64,000 bases of DNA from Saccharothrix espanaensis DSM 44229 (GCF_000328705.1 NC_019673.1:620001-684000); one strand, 5' to 3'; positions 53,242 to 62,081 are shown, counted from the stretch's first letter. The notes: generated by a model not told the origin, from the sequence alone. Numbers and translations: made by a program.

Positions 53242-54786
53242 GTGGTGGACATGACCGAGAACGAGCCGCAGCCGCCGCAGCGGCCTCAGCCGCAGCAGCC
53301 CAACCCCTGGGCCCGCGACAGCGCCGATTCCGGTCACGGGTACGCCGGCTTCCAGCAGCAGGGTGCTGGCCAGCCGGTCGCCGGTGAGCACGGGACTGTG
53401 CAGGGCAGCCCCGTCCCGCCGGCAGGCGCGCAGGGCGTTTCGCAGGGAGACGCCGTGCCGCACGAAGGTGTCGCGGGTGCTTCGCAGGGGAGCCCCACGA
53501 CACCGGCCGCCGGTGCGCCGAGCGCTTCGCAGGGGAGCGCCGCGCCATCGGACCCCGGTGCGCACGGAGCTGTGCAGGGCAGCTCCGGTGCACCACATCC
53601 CGGCTGGGGGAGTGCCCGGCCGGACGCTCCGGGTGGGCCAGGCGTTCTGCAGGGGACGCCTGGCCGACCTGGGCCCTACTACGCACCGCCCGGACCTCCG
53701 GTCGTCACGCCGCGGAACCGGGGCCGCGGGAAGGTCGTCGCGGGAGTCACCGCGCTCGTGCTCGCCGTCGGCGGCGTCGCGGGCGGGGTCGGCGGCTACC
53801 TCGGCTACCAGGCGGCCGACCGGTCCGGTCCGGTGACCAACGCGCTGAACACCGCCCCGCCCGCCCAGCAGACCGGCAACGCACCCGAGGGCTCCATCGA
53901 GCAGGTGGCGCAGAAGGTGCTGCCGACCGTCGTGCAGGTGCAGGTGCAGGGTGGTGCCGGCTCCGGGTTCGTGATCAGCTCGGACGGCCTGGTCGTGACC
54001 AACAACCACGTGGTCGAGTCGGCCGCGAGCGGCGGCGCGATCAAGGTCCAGTTCCAGGACGGCCGGTCGGCGAGCGCCAAGATCGTCGGCCGCGACCCGT
54101 CCTCGGACGTGGCCGTGGTGAAGGCCGACGGCGTCTCGGGCCTGGCCACCGCCGAGCTCGGCAACTCCGGCGACCTCAAGATCGGCCAGCAGGTGGTGGC
54201 CGTGGGCTCGCCGTTCGACCTCAACGGCACGGTGACCTCCGGCATCGTCAGCTCGCTGAACCGCCCGGTGCGGGCCGGTGGCGAGGGTGGCAGCCAGGCG
54301 ACCGTGCTCAACGCGATCCAGACCGACGCGGCGATCAACCCCGGCAACTCCGGTGGCCCGCTGGTCAACATGAAGGGCCAGGTCGTCGGCATCAACTCGG
54401 CGATCTACAGCCCCAACACGACCCAGTCCGCGCAGGGCGGCTCGGTGGGCATCGGCTTCGCCATCCCCATCGACCAGGCCCGGCGCACCGCCAAGGAGCT
54501 CAGCGAGACCGGCAAGGCCACCCAGACCGTCCTCGGCATCCAGGTGACCGACGACCGCGACGGCGGCGCCCAGGTCCGCGAGGTGACCCCGGGCGGCGCG
54601 GCCGAGCAGGCGGGCCTCAAGGCCGGCGACGTGATCACCAAGTTCGGCGACCGCGCCATCGACAGCTCCGACGCCGTGGTCGCCGCGGTCCGCTCCCGGG
54701 CCCCGGGCGAGAAGGTCCAGCTCACGCTCAGCGGCGGCCGCACGGTCGAGGTGACCCTCGGCAGCCAGCCCGTCGAGATCAGGTAA
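53242..54786 (+). CDS. pepD: HtrA-like serine protease with PDZ domain (PepD-like)
   Basis: About 514 aa. A 170-residue Pro/Gly/Gln-rich cytoplasmic N-terminus with repeated QGS/QGT motifs precedes a membrane helix (about 165-190, VVAGVTALVLAVGGVAGGVG). The extracytoplasmic trypsin-fold has the triad in TNNHVVE, SSDVAVVKA and NPGNSGGPLV, and a C-terminal PDZ domain (GAQVREVTPGGAAEQAGLKA). HtrA proteins degrade misfolded envelope proteins. GTG 53242 or ATG 53251 could start it. Mycobacterial pepD is a MprAB target. Confidence 0.94.
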   Translation: MVDMTENEPQPPQRPQPQQPNPWARDSADSGHGYAGFQQQGAGQPVAGEHGTVQGSPVPPAGAQGVSQGDAVPHEGVAGASQGSPTTPAAGAPSASQGSAAPSDPGAHGAVQGSSGAPHPGWGSARPDAPGGPGVLQGTPGRPGPYYAPPGPPVVTPRNRGRGKVVAGVTALVLAVGGVAGGVGGYLGYQAADRSGPVTNALNTAPPAQQTGNAPEGSIEQVAQKVLPTVVQVQVQGGAGSGFVISSDGLVVTNNHVVESAASGGAIKVQFQDGRSASAKIVGRDPSSDVAVVKADGVSGLATAELGNSGDLKIGQQVVAVGSPFDLNGTVTSGIVSSLNRPVRAGGEGGSQATVLNAIQTDAAINPGNSGGPLVNMKGQVVGINSAIYSPNTTQSAQGGSVGIGFAIPIDQARRTAKELSETGKATQTVLGIQVTDDRDGGAQVREVTPGGAAEQAGLKAGDVITKFGDRAIDSSDAVVAAVRSRAPGEKVQLTLSGGRTVEVTLGSQPVEIR

Positions 54787-54826
54787 GCCCCCCACGAACT
54801 CCGGCTCGCGTGCCCCGAGCCGGTGC

Positions 54827-54876
54827 TGAGGCCGCACTCCGGCAGGCCGCCCCTCACCTGCCGGAGTGCGGCCTCA
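54827..54876 (+). terminator. Strong terminator after pepD
   Basis: A perfect 20-bp stem (54827-54846 with 54857-54876) and ten-base loop about 40 bases after the stop. Transcription from pepD should end here, so the sigma-like unit downstream has its own promoter. Confidence 0.88.
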
Positions 54877-55038
54877 ATTCTGTGCGTTGCCGGCCGGGTC
54901 CCGCAGACCCGGCTTTCCGCTGCCACCGGTCGGCTCCGCGTGGCGGACATGGCGCGGTGACGCGGAATCGAGCGACTCCGATCGGGTGATATCCGGGCGG
55001 CCGTTGCGCAACCGGGAGCTCTCGGGCCCTTGGTTCAC

Positions 55039-55215
55039 ATGACCTCCAGAACGCCTCCGGGCGAGAACGCGTCCTCCGTGGTCACCGGCGTCCTAGTCGG
55101 CGCGAGCACCTTCTACTCGGTCACCGGTTCCGGGGTCGCCACCGCCGTGGTCACCGCCCTGGCCGTGGCCTTGGCGGTGCTGTTGTCGAAGCGTGGTTCC
55201 CGGACGAGACGGTGA
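55039..55215 (+). CDS. Small membrane protein (hypothetical)
   Basis: About 58 aa with one hydrophobic helix, GVATAVVTALAVALAVLL, and a basic C-terminus KRGSRTRR. ATG 55039 lacks a clear RBS. It lies just before the sigma-like gene and could be in the same unit. Not recognised. Confidence 0.5.
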   Translation: MTSRTPPGENASSVVTGVLVGASTFYSVTGSGVATAVVTALAVALAVLLSKRGSRTRR

Positions 55216-55285
55216 CGTCATGGCGCTCCGGACCGATCCTCCGTTCGTCGACACCCGTGCGCACAACCGTCCCCAGCGGGGTCCC

Positions 55286-55789
55286 ATGCCCGACGACCCG
55301 ACCTTCTCCGAGATCGAGTTCCGCGCCGAGTACGGCCGGGTCGTCGCCTACCTGTGCTACCACGGGTTCGCCCGGCACATCGCCGAGGACGCGGCCGCCG
55401 AGGCCATGGCCGCGGCCTGGGAGAAGAAGGTCAAGGCCGGTCGCCGCGCCGGGTGGGTCCGCGTCGCGGCCAAGCGCTCCGCCGTGCGCAAGGTGAAGGA
55501 CGACCCGCTGCGCCGGTTGCGGGCCAAGGGGTACCTGCCTCCCGGAGCCGAGGACGACGGCACGCACGAGTACCGAGCCGTCGAACAGCACGACGAACTC
55601 GTCGCCGCGATGCGGTCGCTGCCGGAGAACCAGCGCGCGGTCATGGCGCTGTTCCTCGACGGCCTGTCGCCGAAGGAGGTCGCCGGTCGGCTCCGGATGC
55701 CCGAGCGCACCGCGTACGACCTGCTCAAGAGGGCCCGCACGCACCTGCGGTCGGTCCTCGTGACCAACGAGAAGGAGGGAACCCGATGA
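55286..55789 (+). CDS. ECF sigma-factor-like protein
   Basis: About 167 aa. Region 2 resembles FRAEYGRVVAYLCYHGFARH, EDAAAEAMAAAWEKK, and region 4 has the HTH LPENQRAVMALFLDGLSPKE and MPERTAYDLLKRARTHLRS. ATG 55286 follows GCGGGG; an ATG at 55220 is also possible. The next gene overlaps by four bases (ATGA) and occupies the place of an anti-sigma factor. Would direct RNA polymerase to a regulon that I cannot identify. Confidence 0.87.
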   Translation: MPDDPTFSEIEFRAEYGRVVAYLCYHGFARHIAEDAAAEAMAAAWEKKVKAGRRAGWVRVAAKRSAVRKVKDDPLRRLRAKGYLPPGAEDDGTHEYRAVEQHDELVAAMRSLPENQRAVMALFLDGLSPKEVAGRLRMPERTAYDLLKRARTHLRSVLVTNEKEGTR

Positions 55790-56553
55790 ACGACGACGAG
55801 TTCGACCGGCTGCTGCGGGAACGCCACCAGTCCTTCGTCGCGGAGTTGACCGTTCGCGCGCCGACGCCGCCGCACCGGGTGTCCCGACGTGACCGGACGG
55901 CGGTGCTGACGGCCGCGCTGCTCACCAGGGTGGCCCCCCGGATCGCGGCGGACCCGGTGCGCGCGCTCCTCGTCAGCGCGTGCCTGATCATCGTCGCGGT
56001 GTTCGCGGCTTCGTCCTTGCCCACCACGGCGGCACCGGGTTCCGCCGACTGGCCACAGGCCATCGTGTCGTCTCCCGGCGAGCCGACGTCGAGGAACCCG
56101 CGGGCCGGCTTGACGAACGTCTCGCCGGGGTCCGCGCCCCCCACCTTGCGGCGCGTGGAACTGCCGCCCAACCTGTCCCGCGTCGAGATCACCCCGGTGG
56201 AGGTGCGGGAGGTGGTCGAGTTCGTACCCGACACCACCCAGCTGACCTCCCGCGGCGACACGCTGCTCGGTGCGATCATGGTGGAGATCAGGAACCGCCC
56301 CCACGCGCGCATCGGGCTGGTCGGGCGCACCGCGACGATCGGACCGGTCGACGCCGCAGTACGGCTGAGCGCGGATCGCGCGTACCTGGTGCGGGAGCGG
56401 CTCGTGGCCGGTGGCGTGGGTGCTGAACGGATCCGGGTCGAGGCTCGGGGTTATGCCGATCCCCTTGTCGCCGACCTCGACCGGGACGGCACCCTCGTTC
56501 TTGACGCGGCGCAGCGCAACAGGTCCGTGGAGATCGTCGTGAAGTCGACGTAA
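55786..56553 (+). CDS. Membrane-anchored OmpA-like domain protein in anti-sigma position
   Basis: About 255 aa. A cytoplasmic N-terminus (about 1-55), one membrane helix (about 66-88, RALLVSACLIIVAVFAASS) and an extracytoplasmic OmpA-type domain (about 140-255) with LSADRAYLVRERLVAGGVGA, VEARGYADP and AAQRNRSVEIVV. OmpA domains bind peptidoglycan. Coupled to the sigma-like gene, it could sense the wall and hold the sigma factor through its N-terminus, but no anti-sigma zinc motif is seen. Confidence 0.82.
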   Translation: MNDDEFDRLLRERHQSFVAELTVRAPTPPHRVSRRDRTAVLTAALLTRVAPRIAADPVRALLVSACLIIVAVFAASSLPTTAAPGSADWPQAIVSSPGEPTSRNPRAGLTNVSPGSAPPTLRRVELPPNLSRVEITPVEVREVVEFVPDTTQLTSRGDTLLGAIMVEIRNRPHARIGLVGRTATIGPVDAAVRLSADRAYLVRERLVAGGVGAERIRVEARGYADPLVADLDRDGTLVLDAAQRNRSVEIVVKST

Positions 56554-56615
56554 CCGCGACTGGCTACCGTGCACCCGCGTGGTTGCCCGTCCCCTCCTGA
56601 CGAACTGGTGAACCG

Positions 56616-57308
56616 ATGAACGAGACCGGTCGGGTGCTCGTCGTGGACGACGACGTGACGGTGCGCGATGTCGTGCGCCGCTACCTGGAGCTGGCCGGGC
56701 ACCAGGTCGAACTGGTCGGCGACGGCGAGCACGCGCTGCGCCGCGTCGCCGAGCGCGAACCGGACCTGGTCGTGCTTGACCTCATGCTGCCCGGCATCGA
56801 CGGTCTGGAGGTGTGCCGCCGGCTGCGGGCGCGCAGCGCGGTGCCGGTGGTGATGCTGACCGCGCTCGGCGAGGAGGAGGACCGGATCGCCGGGCTCCAG
56901 CTCGGCGCGGACGACTACGTGACCAAGCCGTTCAGCCCGCGCGAGCTGGCCCTGCGGGTGACCTCCGTGCTGCGCCGGTCGCGGGTGGTCGCCGACCGGG
57001 GCACGCCGGCGCTCGTCGACGGCGGCCTGCGGGTCGACGTCGGCGCGCGCTCGGCGTCGTTGGACGGTCGGGAGCTGTCGCTGACCACCCGCGAGTTCGA
57101 CCTGCTGGTGTTCTTCCTGACCCACCGGGGCACCGCGTTCGACCGGGCCGAGCTGCTGGCCAGGGTGTGGGGCTGGGAGTTCGGCGACCAGTCCACGGTG
57201 ACCGTCCACGTGCGCCGGCTGCGCGAGAAGGTCGAGGTCGACTCGGCCCGCCCGGTGCGGATCGCGACCGTGTGGGGCGTCGGCTACCGGTACGACGGGG
57301 GCGCGTGA
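56616..57308 (+). CDS. OmpR-type response regulator
   Basis: About 230 aa. Receiver with [20 protein letters not shown], phospho-Asp in [13 protein letters not shown] and Lys in [11 protein letters not shown]; winged helix with [23 protein letters not shown] start with no strong RBS. It shares one base with the kinase start, a second complete two-component pair in this stretch. No TCTCAGG repeat is found upstream of it. Confidence 0.93.
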   Translation: MNETGRVLVVDDDVTVRDVVRRYLELAGHQVELVGDGEHALRRVAEREPDLVVLDLMLPGIDGLEVCRRLRARSAVPVVMLTALGEEEDRIAGLQLGADDYVTKPFSPRELALRVTSVLRRSRVVADRGTPALVDGGLRVDVGARSASLDGRELSLTTREFDLLVFFLTHRGTAFDRAELLARVWGWEFGDQSTVTVHVRRLREKVEVDSARPVRIATVWGVGYRYDGGA

Positions 57309-58321
57309 TGCTGGTCGAGATCTCCCACATCTTCCCGTACGCGGTGCTGTTCTCGTTGCCGCTGGCGGTGCTCGGCGTGCTGGTGATGCGGCGGCTGGTG
57401 CACGGCTCGCTGGCCACGGCGCTGACCGTGCTGGCGATCGTGCCGGTGGTCGCGACCATCGGCGGGGTGCTCGCGGTCAGCGGGTTCATGTTCAGCTCGA
57501 TCCTGGTCACCACCCTGCTGGTGTGCCTGCTGGTGGCGGTGGTGACCGTGCCGACGGCGGTGCTGCTCGGGCGCGGCCTCGCGCGGCGCAGCGTCTGGGA
57601 GCGGGAGGCGCGGGCCCGCGAGCGCGCGGCCGAGGCGTCCCGGCGCGAACTGGTCGCGTGGATCAGCCACGACCTGCGCACCCCGCTCGCCGGGATCCGG
57701 GCGATGGCCGAGGCGCTGGCCGACGGGGTCGTCGCGCGGCCCGCCGAGGTCGCCGACTACGCGGGCCGGATCTCCGGCGAGGCGGCGAACCTGTCCGGGA
57801 TGGTCGACGACCTGTTCGAGCTGTCCCGGATCACGGCCGGCGCGCTGCGGCTGACGTTGTCCGAGGTGCCGTTGGCGGACGTGGTCAGCGAGGTCGTCGC
57901 GGCCGAGAGCGCGGTGGCGTCCCGCAAGGGCGTGGTGCTCCGGGCGGACGCCGTGACCTGGCCGGTCGTGCTCGGCTCGGACCCGGAACTGGCGCGGGTG
58001 GTGCGCAACCTGCTGTCCAACGCGATCCGGCACACGCCGCCGGACGGGACGGTCGCCGTGCGGGTGGACGTCGACGGCGCGCAGGCGCTGCTGCGCGTGG
58101 ACGACGGCTGCGGCGGAATCCCGGAGGCCGACCTGGGGCGCGTGTTCGAGGTGGCGTTCCGCGGCACGCCGAGCCGCCAACCGGTCGGCGGCGGCCTGGG
58201 CCTGGCAATCGCCCGCGGCCTGGTCGAAGCCCACCAGGGCACCATCGACGCCCGCAACCACGGCCCCGGCTGCCGCTTCGAAGTCCGCCTCCCCCTCAGC
58301 AGCCCACTGCGCACCACCTGA
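57308..58321 (+). CDS. Sensor histidine kinase
   Basis: About 337 aa. Three hydrophobic segments in the first 90 residues with almost no extracellular loop, suggesting intramembrane sensing. The phospho-His site is in [20 protein letters not shown]; the ATPase domain has [27 protein letters not shown] and [14 protein letters not shown] 57308 overlaps the regulator stop by one base. The short input domain differs from MprB. Confidence 0.92.
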   Translation: MLVEISHIFPYAVLFSLPLAVLGVLVMRRLVHGSLATALTVLAIVPVVATIGGVLAVSGFMFSSILVTTLLVCLLVAVVTVPTAVLLGRGLARRSVWEREARARERAAEASRRELVAWISHDLRTPLAGIRAMAEALADGVVARPAEVADYAGRISGEAANLSGMVDDLFELSRITAGALRLTLSEVPLADVVSEVVAAESAVASRKGVVLRADAVTWPVVLGSDPELARVVRNLLSNAIRHTPPDGTVAVRVDVDGAQALLRVDDGCGGIPEADLGRVFEVAFRGTPSRQPVGGGLGLAIARGLVEAHQGTIDARNHGPGCRFEVRLPLSSPLRTT

Positions 58322-58329
58322 CCGGAGGC

Positions 58330-58536
58330 TCAGGGCGGCTGTCCGGGGTCGCGTAGGGCTCTGTGTGGCTTTCCGGCGGCGTGGGTGCTTCCGGGGTCTG
58401 TGGGGGTCGAGTGGGGCGTTTTCGGGCACCAGACGCGGCGTGAGGGTGCGCCGCAGTGCGGGCACGGCCGGTCGTACCAGCGTTGGTCGTCGTAGCGGCC
58501 CTGGCCGTGGACGACGACGGTCGCCTGATGGCACAC
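58330..58536 (-). CDS. Possible small Cys/His-rich protein
   Basis: A minus-strand frame of about 68 codons reads VCHQATVVVHGQGRYDDQ, then RPCPHCGAPSRRVWC, which would offer zinc ligands. No RBS is evident and bias is moderate. It ends 9 bases from the convergent kinase stop. It could be a degenerate zinc-ribbon gene. Confidence 0.3.
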   Translation of the reverse strand: MCHQATVVVHGQGRYDDQRWYDRPCPHCGAPSRRVWCPKTPHSTPTDPGSTHAAGKPHRALRDPGQPP

Positions 58537-58549
58537 GGCGGCGACGGCA

Positions 58550-58627
58550 CACGGCGTCGTGACCCGCCAGTTGGCCGGCGATGTGTGACCCGATGAACCC
58601 AGCACCGCCGGTGTGGAAAACCCGCAC
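58550..58627 (-). pseudogene. Remnant of a GalE-like NAD-dependent epimerase start
   Basis: GTG 58627 begins VRVFHTGGAGFIGSHIAG, matching the N-terminus of sugar-nucleotide epimerases (MRVLVTGGAGFIGSHIA). After about 25 codons similarity ends and no Rossmann fold continues in any frame. The rest of 58322-58722 holds no clear gene other than the small Cys/His candidate. Confidence 0.55.
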
Positions 58628-58722
58628 GTCACCGACGTCAAGGGTGGTAACGGCGTGCGATTGGCGGTGACAGCACCACGGCACGGAACCGTCGTATCCG
58701 CCGATTGGCTACGGTGATCCGC

Positions 58723-59223
58723 ATGGAACGCAGCGCGCAGCGCCTGGGACGCGCCCTTGTCGTGATCGTGGACGACCGGGTGGCGCACGGTGAGCACGAC
58801 GACAGCACGGGACCGCTGGTCACCGAGCTGCTGGAGGAAGCTGGATTCATCGTCGACGGCACCGTCGCGGTGGAGGGCGAGGTCGTGGGTATCCGCGCCG
58901 CGCTCAACACCGCGGTCATCGGTGGCGTCGACCTGGTGGTCACCGTCGGCGGCACCGGTGTGTCGCCGCGCGACGTCACGCCCGACGCCACGCAGGGTGT
59001 GCTGGACCGGCCCATCGCGGGCATCGCCGAGGCCCTCCGGGCTTCGGGGCTGGCCGCCGGCGCGGTCGACGCGGGGATCTCGCGCGGCCTCGTCGGGGTG
59101 TCCGGCAGCACCCTCGTGGTGAACCTGGCGGGATCGCGTTCGGCGGTGCGGGACGGCATGGCAACGCTCTCCGCACTGGTGCCCTACGTCATCGAGCAGC
59201 TCTCCGGGCTCGACGAAGCATGA
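58723..59223 (+). CDS. moaB: MoaB/MogA-family molybdopterin cofactor protein
   Basis: About 166 aa. MoCF-biosynthesis fold with VTVGGTGVSPRDVTPDAT, the molybdopterin-binding GGTG loop, and LVGVSGSTLVVNLAGSRSAV. Adenylates molybdopterin or is involved in cofactor assembly. Starts at ATG 58723 next to a -10 TACGGT, so probably leaderless. In mycobacteria moaB2 directly follows pepD; here several genes intervene. ATGA overlap with the next small gene. Confidence 0.92.
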   Translation: MERSAQRLGRALVVIVDDRVAHGEHDDSTGPLVTELLEEAGFIVDGTVAVEGEVVGIRAALNTAVIGGVDLVVTVGGTGVSPRDVTPDATQGVLDRPIAGIAEALRASGLAAGAVDAGISRGLVGVSGSTLVVNLAGSRSAVRDGMATLSALVPYVIEQLSGLDEA

Positions 59224-59402
59224 GCGAGCCCGTTGACGACGCCGCTGCCGCCGCTGCCGAACAGGTGGCGAAGGAGGCGGCGCGGCGTCGTCGGCTGGCC
59301 GAGGTGTTCGGCGAAGTCCTGCCCGAAGCGGCGGACGAGCCGGCCGCCCAGCGACGTGACGACCAGTGGTACCTCGACAACCGACCTCCCCACCACGAGT
59401 AG
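59220..59402 (+). CDS. Small conserved hypothetical protein
   Basis: 60 aa, acidic/alanine-rich helix ending RRDDQWYLDNRPPHHE. Similar small proteins follow molybdenum-cofactor genes in actinobacteria. ATG overlaps the moaB stop (ATGA). Function unknown. Confidence 0.8.
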   Translation: MSEPVDDAAAAAAEQVAKEAARRRRLAEVFGEVLPEAADEPAAQRRDDQWYLDNRPPHHE

Positions 59403-59511
59403 TCACCCAGGCAGGAGGATTGCGCATCACGCGGGCGAGGCACGGCCGTCGACTCCGGTGACCAGCCCCACTGAGGGGTGACCAGCCGCTGTGCCGGCGC
59501 TGCTGCTGGGC

Positions 59512-59907
59512 TCAGCCGTTGCGCTGCTGTGCGGCCAGCAGGTCGCGGATCTCCTTGAGCAGCTCGACATCCGTCGGCTCCGACGGGCCGGGCTCCTGCC
59601 CGCGCTCGCGTCGCTCCTTGATCTTGTTCATGGGCAGCACGAAGATGAAGTAGACGACGGCCGCGACGATCACGAAGTTGATCATCGCCGTGATGATCGC
59701 GCCGAAGTCCACGATGGTCTTGTCGTTCTCGCCGAGCTTGACCGCCAGGCCGTCGACGTTGTTGCCGCCGAACAGCGCGATGATCGGGTTGATCAGGTTG
59801 TTGGTGAACGCGGTGACGATCGCGCTGAAGGCCGCGCCGATCACGACGGCGACCGCGAGGTCGACCACGTTGCCGCGCATGAGGAAGTCTTTGAATCCCT
59901 TGATCAC
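59512..59907 (-). CDS. mscL: Large-conductance mechanosensitive channel
   Basis: 131 aa. MscL start IKGFKDFLMRGNVVDLAVAV with the pore-lining TM1, the loop, TM2 (about 75-100, VIVAAVVYFIFVLPMN) and a charged C-terminal helix. Releases solutes under hypo-osmotic shock. GTG 59907 has the RBS GGAGGAACC; the longer upstream frame would add residues not seen in MscL. Its place after moaB mirrors the mycobacterial order. Confidence 0.96.
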   Translation of the reverse strand: MIKGFKDFLMRGNVVDLAVAVVIGAAFSAIVTAFTNNLINPIIALFGGNNVDGLAVKLGENDKTIVDFGAIITAMINFVIVAAVVYFIFVLPMNKIKERRERGQEPGPSEPTDVELLKEIRDLLAAQQRNG

Positions 59908-60291
59908 AGCCGGTTCCTCCATTCGGGGGGACATTGGGGCTAGCGGAGGGTAACCGGTCGGTCGACTTCCCGTGACACAGCGGGTACGTGTGTCTCCTCT
60001 CGTTCCGTGGAACTTGAACGCGCGGACGGGGTGACCCCCGCCATCCAGCACCGCCTACCGCCTATCGCCGATGCTGGACGTGTTCGAACCCACGCTGCTC
60101 CGCCCGCCTTGGCCCCGCCCCTCGCGCGCTGAGCCGGACCGCGCCTTGGGCCGGACCGGACCGTGCCCGCCTTGCCCCGACTCGTTGTAACTCGACCTGA
60201 GCCAGCGGACCCGACCTGAAGCCGGGCGACCTGGGTCCGAGCCAGGCCGTGCCTGCCCGTTCGGATGGCTGGGCCTGTATGTCCGTCTCGT

Positions 60292-60410
60292 CCGTGCGGC
60301 CTGCCCAGCCGTGCGGCCTGCCCAGCCGTGCGGCCTGCCCAGCCGTGCGGCCTGCCCAGCCGTGCGGGCGGGCCAGCCGTGCGGGCGGGCCAGCCGTGCG
60401 GGCGGGCCGG
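60292..60410 (+). repeat. 17-bp tandem repeat, seven copies
   Basis: Four units of CCGTGCGGCCTGCCCAG (60292-60359) are followed by three of CCGTGCGGGCGGGCCAG (60360-60410, the last degenerate). It lies in the 524-bp space between mscL and the SAF gene, where no gene is seen. 17 is not a multiple of 3, so it is not coding. Likely a variable-number tandem repeat. Confidence 0.95.
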
Positions 60411-60431
60411 GTGGGGTTGGCGGCGTGAGGG

Positions 60432-60938
60432 TTAGCGGAGGGTGACGGTTACGGGTTGGGTCAGGGATTCGGCGGCTACCTTGGTTGCTGCCTCGCGGCT
60501 CACGGTCAGGACCACGACCTCGCCGTCGCGGACGGCGGTCACCGAGGCGTGTTCGGCCAGGACGTGGGACTCCGCGCCCACCACGTCCACCCGGCTGCCT
60601 GTGCGCAGCAGGGCTGCCACCGCCGGGTCGGCCAGGCGGACGGCCACCGACGCCGTGTCCGGGTCGCGGCTCGCCAAACGGACGTCGGTGAGGGGCTCGC
60701 CGGCTCGGGCCGGTGAGAGCAGGGTGCGCCCGGTCGCCTCCGCCGCGGTGACCGGACCGGCTGGGGACAACTCGGGTGGGGCGTGGATGGTTCTGAGGTC
60801 GTCAGGGGTCAGCGGGACGCCTGGGGCCAGGTCGCGCGCGGCCACCGCCAGAGGGGTGCCCGCCGGGGCCGGCCAGGCCGCTACCAGCACCGCGAGCAGC
60901 GCCAACACCGTTGCCAAGATCTTTCGCGTGAGGTTCAT
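60432..60938 (-). CDS. SAF domain protein (CpaB/RcpC-like)
   Basis: About 168 aa. Signal-anchor or signal peptide (about 1-27) followed by an SAF domain (about 29-100) with AVAARDLAPGVPLTPDDLRT and GRTLLSPARAGEPLTDVRLA, as in CpaB/RcpC pilus-assembly proteins. Sits on the minus strand after the FmdB-like gene, as an unnamed gene does in mycobacteria. Envelope-located; role unknown. Confidence 0.82.
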   Translation of the reverse strand: MNLTRKILATVLALLAVLVAAWPAPAGTPLAVAARDLAPGVPLTPDDLRTIHAPPELSPAGPVTAAEATGRTLLSPARAGEPLTDVRLASRDPDTASVAVRLADPAVAALLRTGSRVDVVGAESHVLAEHASVTAVRDGEVVVLTVSREAATKVAAESLTQPVTVTLR

Positions 60939-60981
60939 GGGGTTGACGGTAGGGATCTTGGCGGGGTGTGGAAAGCACGAA

Positions 60982-61008
60982 CCCCCGAGTTGTGGATTAA
61001 CTCGGGGG
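60982..61008 (-). terminator. Terminator of the FmdB-like gene
   Basis: CCCCCGAGTT-GTGGATT-AACTCGGGGG forms a 10-bp stem with a seven-base loop after the minus-strand stop at 61028. A DnaA-box-like TTATCCACA (61019-61011, minus strand) follows directly. Confidence 0.7.
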
Positions 61009-61027
61009 CCTGTGGATAACTTGGGTG

Positions 61028-61372
61028 CTACGAGGCTGCGGCAGCCGGGGTCGAGCCGCTCTTCGAAGAGGAGGAAGAGGACGAGGAGGCAGTGGAAGAG
61101 GAGGTCGTCGAAGACGAGGTGTCGCTCTTCGTGGACGAGGACGACTCGCTCTTGGCCTCGCTCTTCGCGTCGCTCTTGGCGGACGACGAGGCCGAGGAAC
61201 GGCTGTCGGTCCGGTAGAAGCCGCTGCCCTTGAACACCACGCCGACCGCTCCGTAGAGCTTGCGCAGCCTGCCCTCGCACGCCGGGCACTCGGTCAGCGC
61301 CGAGTCGGAGAAGGACTGCACCGCCTCGAACCGGTGGTCGCACTCGGTGCAGGCGTACTGGTAGGTCGGCAC
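61028..61372 (-). CDS. FmdB-family zinc-ribbon protein (Ruc-like)
   Basis: About 114 aa. The zinc ribbon (about 1-45) has CTEC and CPAC pairs of FmdB proteins, followed by GVVFKGSGFYRTDSR. The C-terminal half is almost entirely Ser/Lys/Asp/Glu, so disordered. The M. tuberculosis homologue Rv0991c (Ruc) is a redox-regulated chaperone whose cysteines lose zinc on oxidation. GTG 61372 behind GGAGGGG. Low-complexity DNA of GAGGA units encodes the tail. Confidence 0.85.
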   Translation of the reverse strand: MPTYQYACTECDHRFEAVQSFSDSALTECPACEGRLRKLYGAVGVVFKGSGFYRTDSRSSASSSAKSDAKSEAKSESSSSTKSDTSSSTTSSSTASSSSSSSSKSGSTPAAAAS

Positions 61373-61476
61373 GGTTCGCCCCTCCACGGGTCCATGAATT
61401 GGCACTCCGCCGTCACGAGTGCCAACAACGATGATGCGCCGGCCGGCATACGCGGCGCAAACCCCACAGGTCAACG

Positions 61477-62043
61477 TCACAGCGGCAGGCGGATCACGCC
61501 CGCCCCAGGCGTCAGGACACCGTTCATCCGGACATCGTGCGGTTCCGCCGGCAGAGCCGGGACGAACTCGTCGTCCCGCACCAGGGCGACCAACGCCCCC
61601 GTCGCCATCGGCAACGACCGGTCGTAGTGCCCGCCACCCTTGCCCAGCCGCACCCCCTGGTGGTCCACCGCCAACGCCGGGACCAGCACCAACGCCGCTG
61701 CGGCGATGGCCGAAGCCCCCAACGGCTCACCCGCTGGCTCACGCAGCCCGTAAGGCCCCGGACGCAGCCCACCGTCGTACAAAGCCCAGTTCAGCGGCGC
61801 GTCCCCGACGACGATCGGCAGCAGTACCCGCAACCCGCCCGAACGAAGCGTGTCGATCATCTCCAGCGACCCCGGTTCACCCCCGATCGCCAGGTACGCG
61901 CACACCGTCTGACCAGGTACGACATCAAACGCAGCAACCACGCTCAGCACCTCGGCCGACAGCGGCACGGGGTCCGCGGTACGCCGTGCGGCTCGCAACC
62001 GTGTGCGCAGAGTCGCCTTCCGGTTACGTAGATCGGACGTCAT
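61477..62043 (-). CDS. 5-formyltetrahydrofolate cyclo-ligase
   Basis: About 188 aa. Converts 5-formyl-THF plus ATP to 5,10-methenyl-THF. The ATP/folate motifs are in YLAIGGEPGSLEMI, LVLVPALAVDHQGVRLGKG and GGHYDRSL. Divergent from galU, separated by 38 bp, as in mycobacteria where the folate ligase and galU are adjacent and divergent. ATG start. Confidence 0.93.
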   Translation of the reverse strand: MTSDLRNRKATLRTRLRAARRTADPVPLSAEVLSVVAAFDVVPGQTVCAYLAIGGEPGSLEMIDTLRSGGLRVLLPIVVGDAPLNWALYDGGLRPGPYGLREPAGEPLGASAIAAAALVLVPALAVDHQGVRLGKGGGHYDRSLPMATGALVALVRDDEFVPALPAEPHDVRMNGVLTPGAGVIRLPL

Positions 62044-62081
62044 GGCAGGTCACCCTAGGCGCGCCGTTACGCTCGCTCCCC

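Noticed and set aside
58330..59430. Minus-strand frame of 366 codons
   Set aside because: Mostly antisense to moaB and its small neighbour; only the end in free space resembles a Cys/His-rich peptide, listed separately at low confidence.
61011..61019. Single TTATCCACA (minus strand) after the FmdB terminator
   Set aside because: One DnaA box alone is expected by chance in a genome; not treated as a site.
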